A stretch of DNA of 64,000 bases, from the NCBI RefSeq assembly GCF_003046185.1, contig NZ_PZZL01000004.1:372001-436000 (forward strand), read 5' to 3'. The position numbers and the translations under genes are program-made. Positions 18,807-30,753 of this stretch are shown here, piece by piece (positions within the stretch are counted from its first letter, which is position 1; each line of letters starts with the position of its first letter). The DNA is from Phreatobacter oligotrophus (lineage in GTDB: Bacteria; Pseudomonadota; Alphaproteobacteria; Rhizobiales; Phreatobacteraceae). Below the pieces are notes generated by a model. It worked only from the letters and a program-made list of their open reading frames with translations. It searched no databases and was not told where the DNA came from.

Positions 18807-19976
18807 ATGAGCATCGCCCAGCCCCACGCCGACCAGTTCTCCCGCCCGCAGGTCCTGTCGCTCGCCGCGGCGATCTCCTGCGTGGTGACGGTTGGCATCG
18901 GCCTGTCGCTGTCCATCCCGCTCTTGTCCTTCGCCCTCGACGCCAAGGGCGCCTCCCGCACCCTCATCGGCCTCAACACCGCCATGCCCGGCGCGGCGAC
19001 CCTGGTCTGTGCGCCGTTCATCTCCGGCTGGGCCCGCCGCTTCGGCATGGCGCAGACGCTGGCCGCAGCGATCCTGGTGGCGGCGGTGAGCCTGCTTGCC
19101 TTCAATGCCGTGACGCCGATCTGGGCCTGGTTTCCCATCCGCTTCGCCCTCGGGGCGGCGCTGACGGTCCTCTTCGTCCTCTCGGAATACTGGATCAACG
19201 CGGCCGCGCCCGAGAAGCGCCGCGGCCTCGTCCTCGGGGTCTATGCCACCGCCCTCTCGCTCGGCTTCGCTCTCGGCCCGCTGGTCCTCGGCCTGCTCGG
19301 CACCACCGGCTGGGCGCCCTATCTGGCGGGGGCTGCGATCCTGCTCCTGTCCGGCATCCCCATCGCGATCGCCGGCGGCCGCGCCCCACCGATCGAGGAC
19401 AAGCCCAGCGCCGGGTTCCTGTCCTTCTTCTGGCTCGTGCCCTCGGCGACCCTCGCCGCCCTCGTCTTTGGCGCGGCGGAGACCTCGTCCATCGCGCTGC
19501 TGCCGCTCTACGGCACGGCGATCGGGCTTGAGACCTCGGCGGCCATCGGCCTGGTCTCCGCCTTCGTGCTCGGCAACGTGCTCTTCCAGATCCCGATGGG
19601 GATCATCGCCGACCGCACGGACCGCCGCCTCGTCCTGCTCTTCTGCGGCATGTCCGGCGTCATCGGCATGGGCGCCCTAACCCTCTGCACCCTGCCGCCC
19701 GCCGGCATCTACATCCTGCTGATGATCCTCGGCGGCCTCGTCGCCGGCCTCTACACGGTCGGCCTTGCCCATCTCGGCAGCCGCTTCCGGGGCGCTGATC
19801 TTGCGCAGGCCAACGCCGCATTCGTCGTCTTCTATTCGGTCGGGCTCATCATCGGCCCGCCGCTCGGCGGGGCCGGCATGGACCTCTGGCCGCCGCATGG
19901 CCTGCCAGCGACGCTGGCGGCCATGTTCTTGATCTATGTCGCCGTCGTCACTGCGCGCATGGCCCGCCGCGGCTGA
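18807..19976 (+). CDS. MFS transporter (YcaD/drug-exporter-like)
   Basis: 389-residue major facilitator with about 12 hydrophobic helices and no signal peptide. Features include the loop RTLIGLNTAMPGAATLV, SEYWINAAAPEKRRGLVLGV in the middle of the N half and IADRTDRRLVLL in the loop between helices 8 and 9. The SEYWI segment resembles the YcaD group. The substrate cannot be inferred. It is monocistronic by appearance and converges with the sensor kinase gene 20 nt downstream. Confidence 0.85.
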   Translation: MSIAQPHADQFSRPQVLSLAAAISCVVTVGIGLSLSIPLLSFALDAKGASRTLIGLNTAMPGAATLVCAPFISGWARRFGMAQTLAAAILVAAVSLLAFNAVTPIWAWFPIRFALGAALTVLFVLSEYWINAAAPEKRRGLVLGVYATALSLGFALGPLVLGLLGTTGWAPYLAGAAILLLSGIPIAIAGGRAPPIEDKPSAGFLSFFWLVPSATLAALVFGAAETSSIALLPLYGTAIGLETSAAIGLVSAFVLGNVLFQIPMGIIADRTDRRLVLLFCGMSGVIGMGALTLCTLPPAGIYILLMILGGLVAGLYTVGLAHLGSRFRGADLAQANAAFVVFYSVGLIIGPPLGGAGMDLWPPHGLPATLAAMFLIYVAVVTARMARRG

Positions 19977-19996
19977 CACAAGGTCGCGGGCGGCCG

Positions 19997-22891
<2,895 letters not shown>

Positions 22892-23081
22892 GCGCCCCCT
22901 TCCGATGCGTAAATTTTGCGCGCATCTGGCCGCATCTTGCTGATGGCACTAACGAACTCTTGTCAGCCCCCCACCTCCTGCAGCGGCATTGGATGAGCAC
23001 TTCGTTCACTCGGGCCGTTTAGTCTGCTTGTGCTGGAGGCTCGTCGGCCGCATGGTTGGACGGCAACGTGGAATCGCGCCC

Positions 23082-24128
23082 ATGACCGTGATGATCGTCG
23101 ACGATGCGGAGACGAACCTGCTCGTCGTCAAATCCCTGGTCGATGCCTGCGGAATTGCCGGGGCGACGACCTTCAAGAGCCCGATCGAGGCCCTCGACCA
23201 ACTCGACACCCTCAAGCCAGCGCTCATCCTCGTCGACTACATGATGCCGGAGCTCGACGGCATCGCCTTCATCCGCGAGGTCCGGGCCCGCTCCCATTTC
23301 AACGACACGCCGGTGGTCATGGTGACGACCAGCGACCAGCGTTCGGTGCGCCTGGAAGCGCTCTATGCCGGGGCGACCGATTTCATCCTCAAGCCCATCG
23401 ATCCCGCCGAGTTCAAGGCCCGCGTGCGCAATCTCATGCAGCTCGCCGAGGCGCAGACCAAGCTGAAGGACCAGGCCGCCTGGCTGTCGCAGGAGGTCCA
23501 CAAGGCGCTCGAGGTCGCGCGCGGACGCGAGGCCGAAATCGTCACCCGCCTCCCCCGCGCCGCCGAATTGCGCGATCCCGAGACGGGCCAGCACCTCGAG
23601 CGCATGTCCCGCTATTCCGAGAAGATCGCCCGCGCCATGGGCCTCGACAACGAGTTCTGCGAGCGGCTGCGCATTGCCGCGCCCATGCACGACATCGGCA
23701 AGATCGGCATTCCCGACTCCATCCTGCTGAAGGAAGGACCGCTCACGCCCGCCGAGCGGCAGGAGATGCAGAAGCACGCCCAGCGCGGCGGCGAGATCCT
23801 CGAACGCTCGACCTCCGAGCTGATCCGCCTCGCCGGCGAGATCGCCATCTCCCACCATGAGCGCTGGGACGGCTCGGGCTATCCGTTTCGGCTGTCCGGC
23901 GAGGAGATCCCGCTGGCCGGCCGCATCACCGCCCTGGCCGACGTCTTCGATGCCCTGACCTCGGTGCGCCCCTACAAGGCCGCGTGGACGCCGGACGAGG
24001 CGCGGTCCTATATCCTCGCCGAGCGCGGCCGCCATTTCGACCCGGCCTGCGTCGACGCCATGATGACGGCCTGGGACGACATCCTCGCCATCCACGCCGA
24101 ACGCGCCGACCTGGTGCTGGCCGACTGA
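23082..24128 (+). CDS. response regulator with HD-GYP phosphodiesterase domain
   Basis: 348-residue cytosolic two-domain protein. The REC domain (1-120) has phospho-acceptor Asp52 in LILVDYMMPELDG and the Lys in FILKPID. The HD-GYP domain has His171 (GQHLERMS), HD at 203-204 (MHDIGKIGIPD) and HHERWDGSGYP at 258-268, all expected for c-di-GMP hydrolysis. The start is the ATG of MTVMIVDDAETN; upstream ATGs in frame encode no REC sequence. It is divergent from the hybrid kinase with a 190-nt shared promoter region, so the pair may form one signalling unit. Activity is inferred from residues only. Confidence 0.93.
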   Translation: MTVMIVDDAETNLLVVKSLVDACGIAGATTFKSPIEALDQLDTLKPALILVDYMMPELDGIAFIREVRARSHFNDTPVVMVTTSDQRSVRLEALYAGATDFILKPIDPAEFKARVRNLMQLAEAQTKLKDQAAWLSQEVHKALEVARGREAEIVTRLPRAAELRDPETGQHLERMSRYSEKIARAMGLDNEFCERLRIAAPMHDIGKIGIPDSILLKEGPLTPAERQEMQKHAQRGGEILERSTSELIRLAGEIAISHHERWDGSGYPFRLSGEEIPLAGRITALADVFDALTSVRPYKAAWTPDEARSYILAERGRHFDPACVDAMMTAWDDILAIHAERADLVLAD

Positions 24129-24197
24129 GATCTGCTGACAACCTGCTGACACGATCTGGCAACAAGATGGCTACAGTGGCGGCATGGAGGATGACCC

Positions 24198-24395
24198 ATG
24201 GCCCAGTCTGCAGCATCGACATTGATCGCCATCGACGAGGAAGTGGAAGCCGTGCTCGCGGAGTTCGACGGTGACCCGCGCCGCGCCATCCGTGCCCTGC
24301 TCGACGACATCGCCGCGCTGGCGGAGGACCAGCCCGCGCCGCTCTTCGACATGATCGGCTTCGGCGCTTCGGCCGACACCACCGACCGCGATTGA
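24198..24395 (+). CDS. small conserved-looking hypothetical protein
   Basis: 65-residue acidic protein, LIAIDEEVEAVLAEFDGDP then RRAIRALLDDIAALAED, predicted mostly helical, soluble and without a signal peptide. ATG 24198 has an excellent ribosome site (GGAGGA, six bases away). Short proteins with a similar 'GDPR-AIRALLxD' segment are, from memory, widespread in Hyphomicrobiales; the function is unknown. The 69-nt gap upstream contains two near-identical ctgctgaca repeats and a plausible promoter. It ends 4 nt from the convergent gene. Confidence 0.7.
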   Translation: MAQSAASTLIAIDEEVEAVLAEFDGDPRRAIRALLDDIAALAEDQPAPLFDMIGFGASADTTDRD

Positions 24396-24399
24396 GGCG

Positions 24400-24651
24400 T
24401 CAGGCTGGCCCCGCCCGTGTCGATCCATCCGACAGGGCGGGTGGCGCGGCCGGCGCCTCCTCGGTGCCCGGATCGGCGCGGTCCCTGATGGTGTCGAGCG
24501 GGATCTGCCGCTCGTCGTGCTGGCCGGGCGGCGGCAAGCCGTGGTCGACATCGGCCTGAGCCGGGCCAGGAGCCTCGTCGGCACCGGGCTGGCCGGGACG
24601 CCGGGCCGGATCCTCCGGCTCGCCGGTGCTTCGAGTTGAGAGCGACGTCAC
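24400..24651 (-). CDS. hypothetical Pro/Asp/Glu-rich disordered protein
   Basis: 83 residues from a GTG that overlaps the stop of the preceding small gene (GTGA). The composition is rich in Pro, Asp, Glu, Gly and Arg, and no domain or membrane segment is visible. Coding is supported mainly by the coupled start and by the tight packing with its neighbours. It could be a spurious open frame. I see no functional clue. Confidence 0.4.
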   Translation of the reverse strand: MTSLSTRSTGEPEDPARRPGQPGADEAPGPAQADVDHGLPPPGQHDERQIPLDTIRDRADPGTEEAPAAPPALSDGSTRAGPA

Positions 24652-24848
24652 CGCTCGCCCTCGGGCTTGTCGGCCCAGTCCTTGCCGAGGTCCTCGGGCG
24701 CCTCGGGCGCTGGCATGTCGGGCCGCGGCGTCAGCGGCACGGCCTCCGCCGGCCCACCGGGCGCGGCCTCGGGCGCGTCACGGACGGCCTCGACCGTGCC
24801 GTCAGACGCCACCAGGAAATTGATCTCTGCGGGGTCTACAAGGGCCAT
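24648..24848 (-). CDS. hypothetical small acidic protein downstream of glmS
   Basis: 66-residue protein beginning MALVDPAEINFLVASDGT, then a Pro/Glu/Asp-rich tail ending DLGKDWADKPEGER. The ATG at 24848 has a strong ribosome site GGAGGTGCC just before it, the best evidence that it is real. It lies 74 nt after glmS on the same strand and overlaps the next small gene by 4 nt. Function unknown. Confidence 0.55.
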   Translation of the reverse strand: MALVDPAEINFLVASDGTVEAVRDAPEAAPGGPAEAVPLTPRPDMPAPEAPEDLGKDWADKPEGER

Positions 24849-24922
24849 GGCGGCACCTCCTCACGGAGGCAACGCCATCGATGGCCGCGCTGTTCCCGGG
24901 CGAGCCGCCGCGGCGGCCGCCC

Positions 24923-26749
24923 TCACTCCACCGTGACGCTCTTGGCGAGGTTGCGCGGCTGGTCCACGTCCGTGCCCATCTCCACCGCCGTGTGATAGGC
25001 GATGAGCTGGATCGGCACCGAATAGACGATCGGCGCAATGGTCGCCGGCACGTCCGGCATGACGATGGTGGCCACCGTCTCGACCTCGGCATGCTCGGCG
25101 CCCTTCTCGTCGGTGACGAGGATGATCTGGCCGCCGCGCGCCGCCACTTCCTGCATGTTCGAGACGGTCTTCTCGTACACCTTGTCGAAGGGCGCGATGA
25201 CGATGACCGGCATGGTCTCGTCGATGAGCGCAATGGGCCCGTGCTTCAGCTCGCCAGCCGCATAGCCCTCGGCATGGATGTAGGAGAGCTCCTTGAGCTT
25301 CAGCGCGCCTTCCATGGCGATGGGATAGGAGGTGCCGCGGCCGAGATAGAGCACGTCGCGCGCCTTCGACAGGCCCTTGGCGATGCTGGCAATGTGGTCT
25401 TCCTGCTTCAGCGCCTCGTTCATGTAGCGCGGCGCCTCCATCATGGCGCGGACCAGCGCATCCTCGTCGGCCCCCGAGATGAAGCCGCGGGCCTTGCCGG
25501 CAGCGATGGCGAGCGAGGCCAGGACGGCAAGCTGGCAGGTAAAGGCCTTGGTCGAGGCGACGCCGATCTCAGGGCCCGCCAGCGTCGGCATGACGATGTG
25601 GCTCTCACGGGCGATGGTCGAGGTCGGCACGTTGACGACCGCGAGGACGTGCTGGCCGTTCTCCTTGGCGTAGCGGAGCGAGGCGAGCGTATCGGCCGTC
25701 TCGCCGGACTGGGAGACAACGATCATCAGTCCGCCCGGCACCATCGGCGTCTCGCGGTAGCGGAACTCCGAGGCGATATCGATGTCGACCTGGATGCGGG
25801 CGAAGCGCTCGAACCAGTATTTGGCGGTGAGGCCCGCGAGATAGGCGGTGCCGCAGGCTGCAATCGAGATGCGCGGCAGCGCCGCCCAGTCGAACGGAAG
25901 CTCGGCCGGCAGGCGCACCTTGCCATTGGCCATGTCGAGATAATGAGCGGTCGTCCGGGCGACGACCTCCGGCTGCTCGTAGATTTCCTTGAGCATGAAG
26001 TGCTTGTGGTTGCCCTTGTCGACCAGGAAGGCGGTGGCCGACGAGCGGATCACCGGCCGCTGCACCACATGGCCGGCCTCGTCGCGGATCTCCACGGAGT
26101 TGCGGTCGAGGATCGCCCAGTCGCCCTCTTCGAGATAGGCGACAGCGGAGGTGAAGGGGGCGAGCGCGATGGCGTCGGAGCCGAGATACATCTCGCCATC
26201 GCCATAGCCGACGGCCAGCGGCGAGCCCTTGCGGGCGCCGATCAGGAGGTTGTCATTGCCCTCGAAGACGAAGGCGAGCGCGAAGGCGCCGCGCAGCCGC
26301 GGCAGCGCCGCGCCGACCGCCTCGACCGGGCTCTTGCCGGCCTTCATCTCCTGGCCGACGAGGTGGGCGACGGTCTCGCTGTCGGTCTGGGTCGAGAAGA
26401 CGACACCCTTGGCCTCGAGCTCATGCCGCAGCTCGCGGAAATTCTCGATGATGCCGTTGTGCACGACGGCGACGCCGTCCGAGGCATGCGGATGGGCGTT
26501 GGTCTCGGTCGGGGCGCCATGCGTCGCCCAGCGGGTATGGCCGATGCCGATCGTGCCGTGGAGCGGCGCCTTGGCGAGGGCCGCCTCGAGGTTCTTCAGC
26601 TTGCCCTCGGCGCGGCAGCGGGTGAGCACGCCATTTTCCAGCGTCGCGACACCGGCGGAGTCATAGCCGCGATATTCGAGACGCTTGAGGCTGTCGACGA
26701 GCTGGCCCGCGACGGGCTCCTTGCCGAGAATGCCGATGATCCCGCACAT
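24923..26749 (-). CDS. glmS: glutamine-fructose-6-phosphate aminotransferase (isomerizing)
   Basis: Makes glucosamine-6-phosphate for peptidoglycan and lipid A. The start is ATG 26749, giving MCGIIGILG with the catalytic N-terminal Cys2 exposed after Met removal. The 608-residue chain has a glutaminase domain (HTRWATHGAP, HNGIIENF), two SIS domains (IAACGTAYLAG, VSQSGETADTL, GRGTSYPIAMEGALKLKE) and the conserved C-terminal DQPRNLAKSVTVE. It follows glmU on the same strand, separated by a 481-nt repeat-bearing gap. No glmS ribozyme is seen, as expected for proteobacteria. Confidence 0.97.
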   Translation of the reverse strand: MCGIIGILGKEPVAGQLVDSLKRLEYRGYDSAGVATLENGVLTRCRAEGKLKNLEAALAKAPLHGTIGIGHTRWATHGAPTETNAHPHASDGVAVVHNGIIENFRELRHELEAKGVVFSTQTDSETVAHLVGQEMKAGKSPVEAVGAALPRLRGAFALAFVFEGNDNLLIGARKGSPLAVGYGDGEMYLGSDAIALAPFTSAVAYLEEGDWAILDRNSVEIRDEAGHVVQRPVIRSSATAFLVDKGNHKHFMLKEIYEQPEVVARTTAHYLDMANGKVRLPAELPFDWAALPRISIAACGTAYLAGLTAKYWFERFARIQVDIDIASEFRYRETPMVPGGLMIVVSQSGETADTLASLRYAKENGQHVLAVVNVPTSTIARESHIVMPTLAGPEIGVASTKAFTCQLAVLASLAIAAGKARGFISGADEDALVRAMMEAPRYMNEALKQEDHIASIAKGLSKARDVLYLGRGTSYPIAMEGALKLKELSYIHAEGYAAGELKHGPIALIDETMPVIVIAPFDKVYEKTVSNMQEVAARGGQIILVTDEKGAEHAEVETVATIVMPDVPATIAPIVYSVPIQLIAYHTAVEMGTDVDQPRNLAKSVTVE

Positions 26750-26948
26750 GAAGGTCTGCTCCAAATCGGTCGTGGCGGGCACAGGTCCCGTCCGAATCCG
26801 GCCCTTGATAGGCCGAAACACCCCAAGGCGGGTTTAACGGCGGCGGCATCGCAGTGCGAAATGAATTGCTGTGACGTTGTGAGACAGGGTGGCGGGAGGC
26901 GACCCTCCGCCCGTCGACGCGGGCCGGTCGGTCTGCAGAGCCTCCGCC

Positions 26949-27036
26949 GTCATGCCCGCCCTTGTGGCGGGCATCCACGACTTGACCACTGACCTTCGAG
27001 GAATTCGTGGATGCCCGGGCCAGGCCCGGGCATGAC
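26949..27036. repeat. 90-bp-class intergenic palindromic repeat, copy 1
   Basis: Begins GTCATGCCCG and ends CGGGCATGAC, with inner arms GGGCATCCACGA / TCGTGGATGCCC, so the 88 bp can fold into a long double hairpin. Two further copies are at 49213-49302 and 50116-50206. The left halves of all three share CTTGT and the block ending ACGACTTGA. It sits in the 481-nt gap between glmU and glmS (26750-27230), which has no gene that I can support. Confidence 0.85.
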
Positions 27037-27162
27037 GGACAGGGCGGAGATTGCCCGACGGCGACGTGTCGAACGCTGCCGCCATGATGAGGGGGATGTG
27101 CGTGGCGGGAAGACGTCAGCGGGACCACTTCGCGTCTTCCCCCGAGGTGCAGGTCTCTCCCT

Positions 27163-27206
27163 CCCTCATCCTGAGGTGCGAGCGACAGCGAGCCTCGAAG
27201 GACGCA
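27163..27206. repeat. short REP-like palindrome downstream of glmU
   Basis: Arms TCCTGAGG and CCTCGAAGGA around a short loop, beginning CCTCATCC. This resembles a different rhizobial intergenic palindrome family known from general experience. There is only one copy in the window. It could also help end glmU transcription, although no T-run follows. Confidence 0.45.
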
Positions 27207-27230
27207 CTTGGGTCGTGCAACCCACGGCCC

Positions 27231-28607
27231 TCACCCCTTCCCCTTTTCCTTCGCCTTGCGGGCCGCGCGGCGCTCCTTGTTCAGGCGGATGCGCTCCGCC
27301 CCTCGCCCGGGAAGGGCTGCCTGCTTCGCCCGGCCGAAGACCAGCGCCCCGTCCTTGGCGTCGAGCGTGATGGTCGAGCCTGCCGCGACCAGCACTTCGT
27401 CGCCGATGGTCAGCGGCGCGACGAGCGTCGAATTCGACCCGACGAACACGTCCCGGCCGATGACGGTCGGATGCTTGTCCGCCCCATCGAAATTGCAGGT
27501 AATCGTGCCGGCGCCAATGTTCGTGCCCTCGCCGATGGTGGCATCGCCAAGATAGGCGAGGTGGTTGGCCTCGGCCTTCGCAGCGATGGTCGTGCGGTTC
27601 ACCTCGACGAAATTGCCGATATGGACCTTCTCGCCGATGCGGCTCTTCGGCCGGATGCGCGCGAATGGGCCGATGATCGCGCCCGGGGCGACCGCGCAGC
27701 CCGCCAGATGCGAATAGGCGCGGATCGTCACGTCGTCGGCGATGGTGACGCCGGGCCCGAAGACCACATGCGGCTCCAGCATCACGTCACGGCCGAGCAC
27801 CGTGTCATAGGCGAGGAAGACCGTCTCGGGCGCGACCATGGTGACGCCGCCGCGCATCGCCGCGACCCGCAGGCGCCCCTGGGCGATGGCCTCGACCTCG
27901 GCGAGCTGGACCCGGTCATTGACCCCCCTCACCTCCTCCTCGGGCGCCAGCACCACGGCCGTCGCAAGGCCCGCGGCGCGGGCCAGCGCCACGGCGTCGG
28001 TGAGGTAGTACTCGCCCTTGGCATTGGCATTGCCGATGCGCTCCAGCAGCGCGAGCGCCCCGGCGCCGCGCAGCGCCATCAGGCCACCGTTGCAGAGCGT
28101 GATGGCGCGCTGGGCCTCGCTCGCATCCTTCTCCTCGACGATGGCGGCGAGCGCGCCGCCTTCCATCACGAGCCGGCCATAGCCGAAGGCATCGGCGGCC
28201 TCGAAGCCGAGGACGGCGACCGCCGCACCATCGGCCAGCGCCGCCCGGAGGCGCGCGAAGGTCGCGGGCGTCACCAGCGGCGTATCGCCGAAGGCGACGA
28301 TGACGTCATCGAAGCCGCGGGCGATGACCTCGCGGGCGTGGAGCACCGCATGGGCGGTGCCGAGCCGGTCGCGCTGCACGTGGATCGAGGCGTCGGGAAC
28401 ATGCCGGCGCACCTCGGCGGCGACATCCTCACGGTCCGGACCCATGATGACGGAGGCTGCCGTGCCGCCGGCGGCGGCAACGGCGCGCAGCACGTGGCCG
28501 ACCATGGACAGGCCGGCAATCTCGTGCAGGACCTTCGGCCGGGCCGACTTCATCCGCGTGCCCTCGCCGGCGGCAAGGACGATGGAGAGGCAGGTGCGCT
28601 CGGTCAT
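27231..28607 (-). CDS. glmU: bifunctional GlcN-1-P acetyltransferase / GlcNAc-1-P uridyltransferase
   Basis: Makes UDP-GlcNAc in the cytosol. The N-terminal uridyltransferase domain has LAAGEGTRMKSARPKVLHEI (12-31). The C-terminal left-handed beta-helix acetyltransferase has hexapeptide repeats and NFVEVNRTTIAAKAEANHL (about 355-373) with the acetyl-transfer site, then GTITCNFDGADKHPT. 458 residues, full length. The Lys/Arg-rich C terminus is usual. It lies 56 nt downstream of kdsA and upstream of glmS, grouping amino-sugar and LPS precursor genes. Confidence 0.97.
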   Translation of the reverse strand: MTERTCLSIVLAAGEGTRMKSARPKVLHEIAGLSMVGHVLRAVAAAGGTAASVIMGPDREDVAAEVRRHVPDASIHVQRDRLGTAHAVLHAREVIARGFDDVIVAFGDTPLVTPATFARLRAALADGAAVAVLGFEAADAFGYGRLVMEGGALAAIVEEKDASEAQRAITLCNGGLMALRGAGALALLERIGNANAKGEYYLTDAVALARAAGLATAVVLAPEEEVRGVNDRVQLAEVEAIAQGRLRVAAMRGGVTMVAPETVFLAYDTVLGRDVMLEPHVVFGPGVTIADDVTIRAYSHLAGCAVAPGAIIGPFARIRPKSRIGEKVHIGNFVEVNRTTIAAKAEANHLAYLGDATIGEGTNIGAGTITCNFDGADKHPTVIGRDVFVGSNSTLVAPLTIGDEVLVAAGSTITLDAKDGALVFGRAKQAALPGRGAERIRLNKERRAARKAKEKGKG

Positions 28608-28663
28608 GGGTCGGGTCCGATTCGGGCAGGCAGCGACAGTCTAGCCGATGCCGGCGGCGGGCC

Positions 28664-29506
28664 TCAGCCGAGACCCTTGGCCAGCCGGTCGAAGGCGATG
28701 AGGGTCTTGAGCAGGCCCTCCATCTGCTTCAGCGGCACCATGTTGGGGCCGTCGGAAGGCGCCTTGTCGGGATCAGGATGGGTCTCGATGAAGAGGCCGG
28801 CAACGCCGACCGCCACCGCCGCGCGGGCGAGCACGGGGACGAATTCGCGCTGGCCGCCCGAGGAGGAGCCCTTGCCGCCGGGCTGCTGCACCGAATGGGT
28901 GGCGTCGAAGATGACCGGCGCGCCGGTGGTCTCGGCCATGATCGGCAGCGCCCGCATGTCGGAGACGAGCGTGTTGTAGCCGAAGGAGACGCCGCGCTCG
29001 GTGACCATGACGCCGGGATTGCCGGCCTCGCGGATCTTCGCGGCGACATTGGCCATGTCCCAGGGCGCCAGGAACTGGCCCTTCTTGACGTTGACGGCGC
29101 GGCCGGTCTTGGCCGCGGCGACGAGCAGGTCGGTCTGGCGGCAGAGGAAGGCCGGGATCTGCAGCACGTCGACGACTTCCGCCACCGGCGCGCAATGCTC
29201 GATCTCGTGGATGTCGGTGATGACGGGCAGGCCGAGCCGCTCCTTCACCTCGGCGAAGACCGGCATGGCGGCCTTCAGGCCGATGCCGCGCGACGACTTG
29301 CCGGAGGTGCGGTTCGCCTTGTCGAAGGAGGACTTGTAGACGAGGCCGATGCCGAGCCGCGCCGTGATCTCCTTCAGCGCGCTCGCCACTTCGAGGGCAT
29401 GGTCGCGGCTTTCCATGGCGCAGGGGCCGGCGATCAGCGCGAGCGGCAGCCGGTTGCCGAAGCGCACGCCGCCGACCTCGACGGTCGCCTGTTCGAGAGC
29501 TGCCAT
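28664..29506 (-). CDS. kdsA: 3-deoxy-8-phosphooctulonate (KDO-8-P) synthase
   Basis: Condenses PEP with arabinose-5-phosphate to KDO-8-P for the LPS core. 280 residues from ATG 29506; a GTG directly before it is possible. Motifs: [76 protein letters not shown] and [15 protein letters not shown]. All are typical. It lies between the ATP-grasp cluster and glmU; the usual partner eno is not in the window. Confidence 0.97.
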   Translation of the reverse strand: MAALEQATVEVGGVRFGNRLPLALIAGPCAMESRDHALEVASALKEITARLGIGLVYKSSFDKANRTSGKSSRGIGLKAAMPVFAEVKERLGLPVITDIHEIEHCAPVAEVVDVLQIPAFLCRQTDLLVAAAKTGRAVNVKKGQFLAPWDMANVAAKIREAGNPGVMVTERGVSFGYNTLVSDMRALPIMAETTGAPVIFDATHSVQQPGGKGSSSGGQREFVPVLARAAVAVGVAGLFIETHPDPDKAPSDGPNMVPLKQMEGLLKTLIAFDRLAKGLG

Positions 29507-29590
29507 CACGGGCCTGATCCTTCGCTGAGCCGCCGGGGCGGCCGGGCCGCGGTTCTCGCAGACGCCGGGCCTGCGATCAACCCGTGAGCC

Positions 29591-30751
29591 CTAGCCGACA
29601 ATGGCGTGGGGCACGAAGGCCGAGCGGTTGCCGGTGACGAGGCCCTTGTCCTCGCGGATGCCGATGCCGGCGGGCTCGGTATCGACGATCCAGGAGCCGA
29701 TGACGGGGCGCATGCCGTCGAAGACGACCTCGGGGGCCAGCGCCTGCACGACCCGCGGCAGGTCGGCGTAAGGGCCTTCCGGAGCCGAGACCGTCACGCC
29801 GCCGCGGCGGATCTCTACATTCGCGCCCTCGCGCGACAGGATGGGCTTGGCCACATAGTCTCGGCCGAGGCGCGAGGCGTCCGGATCATCCTCGAAATAG
29901 GCTTCGAGCAGGTTGGGATGGCCGGGCGCGAGCTTCCACAGTTCGGGCAGGATGGCCTTGGTCGAGAGCAGCATCTTCCACGGCGGCTCGACCCAGAGCG
30001 TCGTCGACCGCGGTAGGTTGGCGCCGAACTGCTCACGGACCAGCCATTCCCATGGATAGAGCTTGAAGATGGCCGCGATGGTCCGGTCCTGCTCGTCGAC
30101 GAAGCGCCCGTCGCCGTCGAGGCCGATATCGGCGATGTCGATGAGCTGCACCGCCTGCCCGGCCTCGGCCGCGCATTCCGCGAGATACTCGACGGTCTTG
30201 CGATCCTCGGTCTCGCTGGAGAAGGCGGTCATGTGCAGCGTGCCCATCCGCTTCATGGCGCGGAAGCGGGCGATGATCTTGTCGTGCAGGCTGTTGAACT
30301 GGTCGGCATCGGCGGGGAGCGCGCCCGCCTTGATGCGGTCCTCCAGCCAGAGCCACTGGAACACCGCCGCCTCGTAGAGCGCGGTGGGCGTATCGGCGTT
30401 GAACTCCAGCAGCTTGGCCGGCCCGGTCCCACCATAGATGAAATCGAAGCGGCCATAGAGGCTCGGATCGCTGCGCGCCCAGCTGTCGGCGATCCACTGC
30501 CAGTGGGTCGAGGGGATGCCGAGGCGCTTGAGATAGGCCTCGTCGCGCACCGCGCGGCCCACGAGCTCGCCGCAAAGCGCGACGACCTCGGAGGTCGCCT
30601 CCTCGACATCGTTCTCGATCTCGGCGAGGGTGAACTGATAGGCCGCGCGCTCGTCCCAATAGCGTTCGCCATCGGGATGGGCGTAGTCGAAGCCATATTC
30701 GGTGGCGAGGTCGCGCCAGTGCGGGCGCTCCTGCATGGCGACGCGGCGCAT
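29591..30751 (-). CDS. glutathionylspermidine synthase-like ATP-grasp protein (YgiC/YjfC family)
   Basis: 386-residue synthetase-only homologue of the C-terminal domain of Gsp, the same length as E. coli YgiC/YjfC. Conserved blocks: ERYWDERAAYQFT, KLLEFNADTPTALYEAA, KLYPWEWLVREQFG, LWVEPPWKMLLSTKAILP and KPILSREGANVEIRRGG. The amidase domain of true Gsp is absent. ATG 30751 follows GGGGGAG; only 2 nt separate it from the upstream gene's stop. The family forms an ATP-dependent amide bond to a polyamine-like amine; the real substrate of YgiC-type enzymes is not settled. It is the last gene of a DUF1190-like/DUF350/YgiB-like cluster. Confidence 0.88.
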   Translation of the reverse strand: MRRVAMQERPHWRDLATEYGFDYAHPDGERYWDERAAYQFTLAEIENDVEEATSEVVALCGELVGRAVRDEAYLKRLGIPSTHWQWIADSWARSDPSLYGRFDFIYGGTGPAKLLEFNADTPTALYEAAVFQWLWLEDRIKAGALPADADQFNSLHDKIIARFRAMKRMGTLHMTAFSSETEDRKTVEYLAECAAEAGQAVQLIDIADIGLDGDGRFVDEQDRTIAAIFKLYPWEWLVREQFGANLPRSTTLWVEPPWKMLLSTKAILPELWKLAPGHPNLLEAYFEDDPDASRLGRDYVAKPILSREGANVEIRRGGVTVSAPEGPYADLPRVVQALAPEVVFDGMRPVIGSWIVDTEPAGIGIREDKGLVTGNRSAFVPHAIVG

Positions 30752-30753
30752 CG

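Noticed and set aside
26750-27230. Hidden gene or glmS ribozyme in the glmU-glmS gap
   Set aside because: The gap is explained by palindromic repeats; no open frame with a ribosome site or family motif, and glmS ribozymes are not expected in proteobacteria.
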